Shown here piece by piece: positions 16,314-25,588 of a stretch of 33,517 nt of DNA. Both the position numbers and the translations under genes were made by a program. Positions within the stretch are counted from its first letter, which is position 1. Every line of letters starts with the position of its first letter. Origin of the DNA: Caldifarciminota bacterium (GTDB lineage Bacteria > SDB-A); the NCBI GenBank assembly GCA_016929715.1, contig JAFGIG010000096.1, positions 1 to 33,517 on the forward strand, written 5' to 3'. The notes under the pieces were generated by a model that saw nothing but the letters and a program-made list of their open reading frames with translations, did not search any database and had not been told where the DNA came from.

Positions 16314-17198
16314 TTAAAAGCCTTGATAAAGCGCTGGATCTATCGCATTTATGTTTTCCGGAGAGTAGTCGTATGAAGCTTTGGTTGTTTTTCTCGTCGT
16401 CACTGGAGTTCTGTTTCTGTCCGGTGAGTTGGCTGAGATGAAGTATTTTCTGTAGGGGTCGGATGTAATGTAAGTGAATCCTTCGAGGGATATAGCTCCC
16501 TTTATCTCGTTCAGGGATGATGTGTCTTCTATTGCCGCGAGAGAGTCGAAAAGCCAGAGCGAGTTTTCGCCGGAAGTCTCTTGGGCGGTATAGGAAGTGA
16601 AAGACAATTCGTATTCGCCGGGGACAAATAAAATTAATCCGCTGTCTTTGACTGTAAGTAGGTTTTTGGGATCAATATCGTAAATATGGTAAGGCTTGTC
16701 CATCCCTCCGTCTCTTATCGCGATTAAGAAGTTTGTATCCTTGACCCGGAGTATAGCGCCGAGATCTTCGGATTGGGCGAAAGGAATTGAAGCGTCGAGA
16801 GTGTCAGTTATCAGATGTCTGTCGGAAGATCTTATAAAATACACCCATCTTCTCAGCAAGAATTCATTGTTTTTGATTAATATGCTGTCCTGGGATTCGT
16901 TGAAAATGATTGTATCTTTTGTGAACGAAAGGGAAGCGCTCCTGTCTTCACAGTATAGAAAAATTCCGCTGTCACTTACCGTCAGTCTCGCGCTGCAAGT
17001 ATTCGGGATCAAATCCGATGAAAGGACAGGATAATGTCCTCTGACCTGGTAGAATTTGTCCATTGACTGTCTGAGATTCTTTAGAGCGAGATCGGCTCTG
17101 AGGATTTTGCCTGAAGCATCAGCTTCGGATTCAGAGACGCAGGAAAAAGAGCTCAGAAGTATAGCGACCGAAAAACAGCATATAAGACATTTCTTCAT
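16314..17198 (-). CDS. Putative lipoprotein of unknown function with a pseudopilin-like segment
   Basis: I do not recognise the family. The 294-residue protein starts with a lipoprotein-type signal, MKKCLICCFSVAILLSSFSC, with Cys20 as the likely lipid site. Residues ~35-65 (ALKNLRQSMDKFYQVRGHYP) resemble the region after the helix in type II secretion pseudopilins, where a K-Y/F-Y-...-G-x-Y-P pattern is common, but the usual N-terminal hydrophobic pilin helix is absent. The rest is beta-prone with many Asp and Ser, and repeated phrases such as TVSDSGIFLYC and TVKDSGLILFV hint at an internal duplication. A GGAGG lies 4 bases before the ATG. It is the first protein gene after tRNA-Ala with no terminator between. 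Confidence 0.7.
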   Translation of the reverse strand: MKKCLICCFSVAILLSSFSCVSESEADASGKILRADLALKNLRQSMDKFYQVRGHYPVLSSDLIPNTCSARLTVSDSGIFLYCEDRSASLSFTKDTIIFNESQDSILIKNNEFLLRRWVYFIRSSDRHLITDTLDASIPFAQSEDLGAILRVKDTNFLIAIRDGGMDKPYHIYDIDPKNLLTVKDSGLILFVPGEYELSFTSYTAQETSGENSLWLFDSLAAIEDTSSLNEIKGAISLEGFTYITSDPYRKYFISANSPDRNRTPVTTRKTTKASYDYSPENINAIDPALYQGF

Positions 17199-17227
17199 GC
17201 TACCTCCAAAAATTATTACCGATTATT

Positions 17228-17304
17228 TGGTGGAGCTGACGGGATTCGAACCCGTGGCCTATTGACTGCCAGTCAATCGCGCTAGCCAACTGCGCCACAG
17301 CCCC
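17228..17304 (-). tRNA. tRNA-Ala (anticodon GGC), CCA encoded
   Basis: The 77-base minus-strand sequence folds as a complete cloverleaf: 7-bp acceptor stem GGGGCTG/CAGCTCC with one G-T pair, D stem GCGC/GCGC, anticodon stem ATTGA/TCAAT around loop CTGGCAG with anticodon GGC (reads GCC, Ala), T stem ACGGG/CCCGT with loop TTCGAAT, and discriminator A followed by encoded CCA. Its 5' end is 2 bases after the stop codon of the Gx-transporter gene, and its 3' end is 29 bases before the ATG of the lipoprotein gene. Confidence 0.97.
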
Positions 17305-17306
17305 AC

Positions 17307-17825
17307 TTAAAGATTTATTTTATATACATCCTGCTTTGTGTCAAGGTTTTTTAGTGATATAAAAATAGCGTAAGCTGCCGTTCCCGTTAATATTCCCGAG
17401 AAAATGCTGAACACGAATATGAAAGGAAACAAAGACGAGAAAATGCCTTTTATGACTAATTCAGCTGATATTAAAACAATTGCATTGTGGGCGCAACTGG
17501 CAGGAACACTAGCTCCTATAGGTCCGGTTCGAAATACTTTGATGAAAATAACCATTACTGCGAAACTGCTCATAGAAGCGGCGGATATCGCCAAGAAAAC
17601 AGGAGATACTATAGATCCCGTAATGAATCCTGAGGCCGCGATCTTGAGAAGAACGGTCAAAAAAGCCGAAGAGACGTCTTTTTTCAATAAAAGATACAAT
17701 ATAAGGGCGTTTCCGAGACCCAACCTGAAAAAGGTAGGATTTATCAGGCTCTCTATCGCATGAAGAGCTATGATAAGGGTCGAGAAAAGAGACAGTTCAA
17801 TTATTCTTCGGAGTCCTATTTTCAT
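17307..17825 (-). CDS. Gx-transporter family membrane protein
   Basis: A 172-residue polytopic membrane protein of the Gx-transporter family (also labelled heptaprenyl diphosphate synthase component I), which resembles small-molecule S-component transporters. About five hydrophobic segments are visible. Family-like features are the start of the form LSLFSTLIIALHAIESLI and the F-R-L-G-L-G-N-A-L block near residue 35. The annotation as prenyl synthase is probably historical; the substrate is unknown, with a flavin or prenyl precursor being options. It follows the NusG_II gene by 2 bases, and the same pair next to ApbE recurs in other bacteria as I recall. Its last codons hold the tRNA-Ala promoter. 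Confidence 0.8.
   Translation of the reverse strand: MKIGLRRIIELSLFSTLIIALHAIESLINPTFFRLGLGNALILYLLLKKDVSSAFLTVLLKIAASGFITGSIVSPVFLAISAASMSSFAVMVIFIKVFRTGPIGASVPASCAHNAIVLISAELVIKGIFSSLFPFIFVFSIFSGILTGTAAYAIFISLKNLDTKQDVYKINL
17317..17344 (-). promoter_or_regulatory. tRNA-Ala promoter inside the end of the Gx-transporter gene
   Basis: On the minus strand TTGACA (17344-17339) and TAAAAT (17322-17317) are separated by 16 bases. Initiation would be near 17310, about 6 bases before the tRNA 5' end. Both boxes lie within the last dozen codons of the Gx-transporter gene. No terminator follows the tRNA, so this promoter may also serve the 17198-13343 envelope genes. Confidence 0.75.
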
Positions 17826-17827
17826 TT

Positions 17828-18211
17828 TCAGAATGTCACGGCGTCAATGCCGGTTTTTTCTCCCGTTATATAAAGCCAGACTCCATTGGGCAGGCAGGCT
17901 GAAGACTCCCAGGAAGCCGAAATCCATCCGCGTCTTTCGCATAATTTTCGCCGGCAGGGAGATGATAGTATTCTCGCTTTGCCTGCGTGAATTTCCACTT
18001 TGGTGATGCCTATTTTTCCGCGGACCTCCAAAACTGTATCATTAAATAAACCTATAACTTGTTTTTCGCCCGAAAAAGTTTCAACCACGGCGAAAAAAGC
18101 CATGGAAGTGTTTTTAAGTTTTTTCGCGAAAAAAAACACTGAAAGTGAAATAAAGAGCGCTATTACAATATAATCAGCGGGATAAGGGTATTTTCTAAAT
18201 ATTTTTCGCAT
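17828..18211 (-). CDS. NusG domain II-containing membrane-anchored protein
   Basis: A 127-residue protein with an N-terminal basic stretch, one membrane segment at about residues 14-31 (YIVIALFISLSVFFFAKK) and an extracytoplasmic NusG_II-like beta domain. The domain marks are GKIGITKVEIHAGKARILSS followed by PCRRKLCERRGWIS and ACLPNGVWLYITG, where the P-C-x(4)-C, W and C-x-P-N pattern is typical. Despite its name, this family is not the transcription factor NusG. The paired Cys residues could be structural or bind a ligand. It lies 13 bases after the radical SAM gene and 2 bases before the Gx-transporter gene. Functional link to ApbE is inferred from neighbourhood. Confidence 0.82.
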   Translation of the reverse strand: MRKIFRKYPYPADYIVIALFISLSVFFFAKKLKNTSMAFFAVVETFSGEKQVIGLFNDTVLEVRGKIGITKVEIHAGKARILSSPCRRKLCERRGWISASWESSACLPNGVWLYITGEKTGIDAVTF

Positions 18212-18224
18212 GGGTTATGGGACT

Positions 18225-19214
18225 TTAAGAGAGAAATCCTGTCTCTCTATTGCATTTTGAACATCTGCCTTCTTCGATACCGGTTGTCGTCACTTTGAAC
18301 GAGTTTCTGTCTATCCATAGATTACCGCAGTCCGGACAGTATGTATTCGACTTTTCCGGATCGTATAAGTTCCCGAGAAAGACAAATTTGAGATATTTTC
18401 TCGCTTCTTCATAAAAAACTTTGAGTTTTTTTTCGTCGGTAGGAGGGGCATTAAACTTGTAGTTTGGGAAATACCTCGATAGATGATAAGGGATTTCATC
18501 GTCAACTGAAGAGATGAATCTGGCGGCGTTTTTTATCTCTTCAGCCGAGTCGTTGAAACCTGTGACCACGAGAGTCGTCACCTCCACGTGGACAAGATTT
18601 TTTTTAAGAAATTCTATGGTTCGCAGGACAGAATCCAGGTCCCCTCCGAGAACTTTTCTGTATTTTTCAGCACTGAAGGTTTTTAAGTCGATGTTGGCGG
18701 CGTCTATCAGGGGGGCAATTCGGGCGAGAGGCTCGGGATTTATGACGCCGTTTGAAACTATTACGTTATATCCTCCGTTTTTTCTGACTTCCCTGCCGGC
18801 GTCCATGAGATACTCGAACCACACGAAAGGTTCTGTATAAGTGTAAGATATGCCTATAGATCCTTTTTGTCTTGAAAGTTTTCCCGCTTCCTCCGGAGTT
18901 AAGGTCATTGTGGGCGAGAAAGACTGGGAAATGGAATAATTCTGGCAGAAAGGGCAGTCGAGATTACAGCCGTTAGGAGCTATTGAAAGAATGCTGGATC
19001 CGGGTTTGAAATGATAGAGAGGTTTTTTTTCTATCGGGTCCAGTGAGACTGATACGGTTTCGGCATATCCGAGGCTGTATAGATCACCGTCTATGTTGCC
19101 CCTTATACCGCAAAATCCTTTTTGCCCCGAGGCTATTACGCAATTGTGAAAGCACAGGAGGCATTTTACGGAACCATTATCGAGTTTTTCGTAGAATTCC
19201 GCTTTTTTTTTCAT
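18225..19214 (-). CDS. amrS: AmmeMemoRadiSam-type radical SAM enzyme
   Basis: A radical SAM protein of the pyruvate-formate-lyase-activating type known as AmrS. The [4Fe-4S] motif is C83-x3-C87-x2-C90 in NGCNLDCPFCQNYSIS. Upstream is a four-Cys block (C18, C21, C25, C35 in CLLCFHNC and GFCGIRGN), and the C-terminus has a zinc-ribbon-like set (CPDCGNLW and CSKCNRETG). The family is named for its link to AMMECR1 and Memo proteins, neither of which is in this window; the reaction is unknown. The start is ATG 19214 in an ATGA overlap with the apbE stop. The 9-residue longer form from 19241 would overlap more. Placement between apbE and the NusG_II gene suggests a shared pathway. Confidence 0.88.
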   Translation of the reverse strand: MKKKAEFYEKLDNGSVKCLLCFHNCVIASGQKGFCGIRGNIDGDLYSLGYAETVSVSLDPIEKKPLYHFKPGSSILSIAPNGCNLDCPFCQNYSISQSFSPTMTLTPEEAGKLSRQKGSIGISYTYTEPFVWFEYLMDAGREVRKNGGYNVIVSNGVINPEPLARIAPLIDAANIDLKTFSAEKYRKVLGGDLDSVLRTIEFLKKNLVHVEVTTLVVTGFNDSAEEIKNAARFISSVDDEIPYHLSRYFPNYKFNAPPTDEKKLKVFYEEARKYLKFVFLGNLYDPEKSNTYCPDCGNLWIDRNSFKVTTTGIEEGRCSKCNRETGFLS

Positions 19215-20209
19215 TTGATTTCCATGTATGGAATTTTCCACTCAGAGACATTATCTGAAAAACCGGGCGATGCGTAAAAATATATCACGGTGTCTTTTTC
19301 AAAAGCTACGAGAAATTCGGCGCCTAAGATTTTTGCCGCTTTTGTGCATTCCCGGATATCCAATATCATGAAAGCCGTCGAAAGTGCGTCTGCGTCCTCT
19401 GCTCTGTCGCATATAACCGTCGCGCTGATAGCGCCCCGTGAAGGGTATAAAGTAAAGGGGTCAATTATATGATGATATCTTGTCCCCTCGATAAAACTGA
19501 AACGCTGATAGTCTCCTGATGTGCAGACAGCTTTGTCTTTAATGGTTATGACGGCGACGATTGTTCCCGGATCTCTCGGATGCTGAACCCCGATTTTCCA
19601 AAGATTTCCGTCTTCGCGGAAGCCTTTTACCGAAATGTCGCCCCCTGCGTCGACGAGAACTCCGTAAATACCCATTGAATCTGCTATCTCCGCGGCTCTC
19701 TGAATAGCGAAACCTTTGGCTATGCCGCCTAAATTGGGGGTTTTCCAGGGAAAAAGGACGAAATGTCCGTTTTGGATCAAGGTTTCGCCGCTTTTTCTTA
19801 TTCGGGTGACGGAGTCGAGAAACACAGAATCCGGGACGCATATCTCACCTGACGAAAAATCGCCCCAGAGCCGGATGACATCTCCGAGAGAAGGGTCGAA
19901 TGCGCCTGCCGTCAGCTCGGAAATTTCGTTTGATCTTTCCCAGAGATAAACTGAATATGGGTGAAGCCGAATATCTCCGAGAAAAAGGTTTTCCGGTCCG
20001 TAAAGTGAGTCGAAAAATTTAAAATTTTCCGAAGCCAGTTCGATGTATTCGAGAAGAATCTCTCTGTCACGACCCACAGCAGAAATAGAGATTTTAGTGT
20101 CCATACATACAAAAGTTGTCTCTTCCCTGAAAAGACATGAAGTTTTTTGTGAACAGGAAAAGGATACTAAGACGGCTGTAAAAGAGAAAAATAAAAAAAA
20201 TATCTTCAT
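19211..20209 (-). CDS. apbE: FAD:protein FMN transferase, probable lipoprotein
   Basis: An ApbE-family flavinyltransferase that attaches FMN from FAD to Thr or Ser of target proteins on the outer face of the membrane. Family marks: GAFDPSLGDVIRLWG, NLGGIAKGFAI, VDAGGDISVKG, CTSGDYQRF, YHHIIDPFTLYP and the Mg-binding block DADALSTAFMIL. The signal MKIFFLFFSFTAVLVSFSC with Cys19 suggests a lipoprotein. The start is ATG 20209, which overlaps the YkgJ-type gene stop as ATGA, in preference to ATG 20221. No protein with the FMN acceptor motif (D-x-S-G-A-T type) is encoded in the window, so its substrate lies elsewhere in the genome. Confidence 0.93.
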   Translation of the reverse strand: MKIFFLFFSFTAVLVSFSCSQKTSCLFREETTFVCMDTKISISAVGRDREILLEYIELASENFKFFDSLYGPENLFLGDIRLHPYSVYLWERSNEISELTAGAFDPSLGDVIRLWGDFSSGEICVPDSVFLDSVTRIRKSGETLIQNGHFVLFPWKTPNLGGIAKGFAIQRAAEIADSMGIYGVLVDAGGDISVKGFREDGNLWKIGVQHPRDPGTIVAVITIKDKAVCTSGDYQRFSFIEGTRYHHIIDPFTLYPSRGAISATVICDRAEDADALSTAFMILDIRECTKAAKILGAEFLVAFEKDTVIYFYASPGFSDNVSEWKIPYMEIK

Positions 20210-20637
20210 GCGAAACCGCATATTCTGGCTAAAAAATTCCTGTGTTCGACATACATTTCCCTGATTTTATCTGCTTCAATGATTTTACCCCTGCCGATAC
20301 CCGGACAGGCGAGAGAATTAAAAGCATTTTCGTCTTTAAGGAGTGTTGACCAGAAAGGAAAGGTTCTGCACTGGACAGGCCTGACCAAATGTATTTGGCA
20401 GGATTTTCGGTCTAAAAACCTGCATTTTGAGGGGTGATTGTCCTTTATCACGAGATTTTTATCTTCGTCCTCAGTCACATATTCTTCCATGAAAAGAGGC
20501 AGAGAAATTCCAAGAAAAGAAGAAATCTTCTGCAGGTCGCTTTCGAGGAGATAAACCATTCCTCCTTCGACATCGCAGCAAGCGCCGCATTTCTGACATT
20601 CGAATCTGATTCCGTTTTCAAAAAAACACTTTGACAT
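20206..20637 (-). CDS. YkgJ family Cys-cluster protein
   Basis: A 143-residue cytoplasmic protein of the YkgJ / Fe-S-oxidoreductase-like family that probably binds iron or zinc. The N-terminal cluster is FECQKCGACC (C14, C17, C20, C21), followed by CRFLDRKSCQIHLVRPVQCR and PFWS, the family's second Cys block, and LACPGIGRG. Its exact role is unknown; some members are linked to maturation of cofactor proteins. AAAGGA lies 4 bases before the ATG. It is the first gene of the operon that continues with apbE, amrS, NusG_II and Gx-transporter, with 4-base overlaps at the first two joints. Confidence 0.87.
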   Translation of the reverse strand: MSKCFFENGIRFECQKCGACCDVEGGMVYLLESDLQKISSFLGISLPLFMEEYVTEDEDKNLVIKDNHPSKCRFLDRKSCQIHLVRPVQCRTFPFWSTLLKDENAFNSLACPGIGRGKIIEADKIREMYVEHRNFLARICGFA

Positions 20638-20659
20638 ATTTTCCTTTCTCTCTTAAATT
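20631..20659 (+). promoter_or_regulatory. Promoter for the HAD phosphatase gene
   Basis: TTGACA at 20631-20636 with TTAAAT at 20653-20658 (spacing 16; TAAATT with 17). Initiation would be near 20666, leaving a 13-base leader before ATG 20679. The TTGACA contains the TTG that would otherwise look like an upstream start codon. It faces the minus-strand TATAAT at 20674, so the two transcripts start head to head. Confidence 0.6.
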
Positions 20660-20673
20660 CTCCGTCTGCGGTA

Positions 20674-20679
20674 ATTATA
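20674..20679 (-). promoter_or_regulatory. Possible -10 box for the YkgJ-apbE operon
   Basis: The minus strand reads TATAAT at 20679-20674, about 37 bases before the gene start, giving a start near 20667. The -35 region is poor, so the call rests on the perfect -10 box and position. Confidence 0.35.
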
Positions 20680-21332
20680 TGACAAAAAAAAGGATTAAAG
20701 CCATATTTTTCGATTTTGACGGAACGCTTGCCGACACAATATGGATTTGGGAATCCATAGACGAGCGGTTTCTCGGAGCTCACGGCATAAAAGTCCCCGC
20801 CGATCTGAAATCGAAAATAGAGGGTATGTCTTTTGAAAATACAGCAATGTATTTCAAGGAAAAATTCCTCATAGAAAAGTCTCCCGAAGAGATAGTTGAT
20901 GAGTGGTTTAGTCTTGCTAAAAAGCCTTATGAGGAAGAAGTCTTGCTGATGAAGGGCGCGGCGGAATCTCTTGAAAAGCTGAAAGAACTCGGCGTCAGAA
21001 TATTTCTTCAGACATCCAACAAGGAAAGCCTTGTGACGCCTGTTCTCAGAAAATACGAAATCAGCGGTTTTTTTGAAAAAATGTTTTTCTGTCAACACAA
21101 AGACAGAATCGATACATACCGCGAAATGCTCAGAGAGACTTTTAGCTCAGCTGAAAATTCAGTGTTGGTCGACGACGCTCCCGCGGCTCTCGAAGCGGCT
21201 GAGAAAGCCGGATTGACGACCGTGGACGTTCTAATCTATAAATCGGAAAAAGAAAAAGAAAAGGAAAAAAAACTAGGTTTCATAGATTATTTTATAGACC
21301 AAAGCCTTGAAGAAATACTGCCCCTGATGTGA
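20679..21332 (+). CDS. HAD superfamily hydrolase, beta-phosphoglucomutase-like subfamily
   Basis: A 217-residue HAD-type hydrolase, most likely a phosphatase on a small phosphorylated metabolite. Motif I is FFDFDGTLADT (nucleophile Asp and acid/base Asp), motif II is LQTSN, and motif IV is VLVDDAPAALEAAEKAG; a helical cap lies between motif I and motif II as in the phosphoglycolate phosphatase group. Motif III Lys is probably in CQHKDRIDTY. Near the end is a low-complexity KSEKEKEKEKK run at A-rich DNA. The start is ATG 20679: the in-frame TTG at 20631 is part of the promoter -35 box. No good Shine-Dalgarno is present, which fits a short leader. The substrate cannot be told. Confidence 0.87.
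   Translation: MTKKRIKAIFFDFDGTLADTIWIWESIDERFLGAHGIKVPADLKSKIEGMSFENTAMYFKEKFLIEKSPEEIVDEWFSLAKKPYEEEVLLMKGAAESLEKLKELGVRIFLQTSNKESLVTPVLRKYEISGFFEKMFFCQHKDRIDTYREMLRETFSSAENSVLVDDAPAALEAAEKAGLTTVDVLIYKSEKEKEKEKKLGFIDYFIDQSLEEILPLM
21243..21271 (+). repeat. A-rich low-complexity run
   Basis: Repeated GAAAAA-type units in the HAD gene encode alternating Lys and Glu. The run is prone to slippage, and it lies just before the last ~18 residues. Confidence 0.5.
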
Positions 21333-21344
21333 TTGCATGGGTTG

Positions 21345-21376
21345 AAAAAAAAGAGCGGCTCATGAGCCGCTCTTTT
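21345..21376. terminator. Bidirectional intrinsic terminator
   Basis: A perfect palindrome AAAAGAGCGGCTCA/TGAGCCGCTCTTTT (21349-21376) between the HAD gene and gdhA. On the minus strand it is followed by eight U residues and is a strong terminator for gdhA. On the plus strand four U residues follow. Confidence 0.9.
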
Positions 21377-21399
21377 AGGTTTTTAACAGAACTAAAAAC

Positions 21400-22863
<1,464 letters not shown>

Positions 22864-22917
22864 TCACGGATTTTTGAGGGTAAAATTAAAGCTGTTTTTC
22901 AACACGCGGAGGTATGA

Positions 22918-24192
<1,275 letters not shown>

Positions 24193-24197
24193 GAATT

Positions 24198-24530
24198 TTG
24201 AAGTTTAGAAAAATATACATATTGGTATTCGTTTTTCTCGCCGCGGCGCTGTCGGTAAAAACAGTGTTTATAGGTCAGGAAAGTTGTATGAACCTTTCGA
24301 GAATGAAAAACAGAAACGACTCTCTGAAAAATAAACTTGTCGAGCTGGAGATGAAGAGAATATTGATGAGATACAATCTTCAAAGGCTCGAGAAAGACAC
24401 TCTATACTGGGAAAGGGTTTTCAGACTTTCCGGTATGGGCAGAAAAGGGGAAGCGTTTTTTTTGATAAGAAACGACAGTTTGATACTCCTTTACGATTTG
24501 CTCGAAAAAACAGAGGATGTTTCGCCTTGA
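24198..24530 (+). CDS. FtsB/DivIC-type septum formation initiator protein
   Basis: A 110-residue bitopic protein of the septum formation initiator family, which joins the FtsL-FtsQ type division complex in the inner membrane. It shows a short basic N-terminus, one membrane segment (IYILVFVFLAAALSV, ~6-20), a coiled-coil stretch (LSRMKNRNDSLKNKLVELEM and onward, ~33-66) and the typical end pattern ERVFRLSGMGRKGEAFFLI, similar to the R-x-x-L-G-M-x-x-x-G-E motif of FtsB. The start is TTG at 24198, five bases after the eno stop, with no clear Shine-Dalgarno. The location after eno supports the FtsB call. Confidence 0.78.
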   Translation: MKFRKIYILVFVFLAAALSVKTVFIGQESCMNLSRMKNRNDSLKNKLVELEMKRILMRYNLQRLEKDTLYWERVFRLSGMGRKGEAFFLIRNDSLILLYDLLEKTEDVSP

Positions 24531-25588
24531 AAAGCACAGTCATTTATTCCGAGATAAAGAATCAGAACATCGGACAAGCTCTTGAAAAAATCACGGCTAA
24601 AATGAGCGGAGTATTTTCTAAAAAAGATGTCGTCGCTGTCAAAACGCATTTCGGAGAAAGAGGCAATACAACTTTTATTCCTTCTCATTATCTTAAAATG
24701 TTAGTCGCTTCTATAAAAAAGGCGGCAGGACCCGTTTTTGTCACGGACACTAATGTTCTCTACAGAAGCGAAAGAAGCGAAACCGTTTTGCATCTAAATC
24801 TCGCTTTTGACCACGGCTTCACTCACGAAAAGATAGGAGCGCCAGTAATAATAGCTGACGGATTCAATGGCGGAGATGTCGTCAGGGTTAAAACCGGAGG
24901 AAAACACTTCAGGGATTTTCCGGTGGCAGGAGCTATTCACAGAGCTGACGGACTCGCCGTGTTTTCACATTTCAAGGGACATCTGCTTGCAGGAGCCGGG
25001 GGAGCTATCAAGAATTTGGCAATGGGGGGAGCTTCGAGGGCGGGAAAACAGATGATGCACGCTGATGTCGTGCCTGAAAGAAGACGCGACAAAAAATGCA
25101 TTAAGTGCTCTAATTGCAGTGAAAAATGCCCTGAATCCGCGATAAGTTTCGATTACGAAGGCCCTGTTTTCAATATCGAGAAATGCGTGGGCTGTGGTGA
25201 ATGCATCGCTGCCTGCCCGGAGGGCGTTATCAAAATCCTCTGGAACGCGGACCCGGAAAATTTTTCACAGAAACTCGCCGAAGGCGCAAAAGCCGTTTTA
25301 ATGGGTAAAGAAAATTCATCCATTTTCATAAACGGACTTATTTCGATAACTCCGGAATGCGATTGCATAGCTGACGCAGGTAAACCCCTTGTCGAGGACT
25401 TGGGTTGGCTTTTTTCAACCGATCCTGTCGCGATAGATACGGCGAGCTACGACCTTGTCCTTAAAAAAAGCAAAGGGGAAGATCTGTTTCTCAGGTCTCA
25501 TCCGTCCACATGTTTCCAAAAGTGCCTCGATTATGCCGAACACATAGGGCTCGGCAGTAGAGACTATGTGCTGGAGAAAACGGAATGA
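24527..25588 (+). CDS. DUF362 domain protein with two [4Fe-4S] ferredoxin motifs
   Basis: A 353-residue iron-sulfur protein made of a DUF362 domain interrupted by a bacterial ferredoxin domain. Cys sets are C191, C194, C197, C201 (CIKCSNCSEKCPE) and C220, C223, C226, C230 (CVGCGECIAACPEG), enough for two [4Fe-4S] clusters. DUF362 marks include VAVKTHFGERGNTTFIP, FSHFKGHLLAGAGGAIKN and FSTDPVAIDTASYDLV. A redox role in the cytoplasm is likely, but the partner and reaction are not known. The start is TTG in a TTGA overlap with the FtsB-like stop, and the gene ends in an ATGA overlap with the HD gene, so translation is coupled. Confidence 0.9.
   Translation: MKSTVIYSEIKNQNIGQALEKITAKMSGVFSKKDVVAVKTHFGERGNTTFIPSHYLKMLVASIKKAAGPVFVTDTNVLYRSERSETVLHLNLAFDHGFTHEKIGAPVIIADGFNGGDVVRVKTGGKHFRDFPVAGAIHRADGLAVFSHFKGHLLAGAGGAIKNLAMGGASRAGKQMMHADVVPERRRDKKCIKCSNCSEKCPESAISFDYEGPVFNIEKCVGCGECIAACPEGVIKILWNADPENFSQKLAEGAKAVLMGKENSSIFINGLISITPECDCIADAGKPLVEDLGWLFSTDPVAIDTASYDLVLKKSKGEDLFLRSHPSTCFQKCLDYAEHIGLGSRDYVLEKTE

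Noticed and set aside
20475-21098. 207-codon open frame on the minus strand across the HAD and YkgJ-type genes
   Set aside because: It covers two well-supported genes in other frames, has a Phe-rich composition typical of antisense of AAA/GAA codons, and matches no family.
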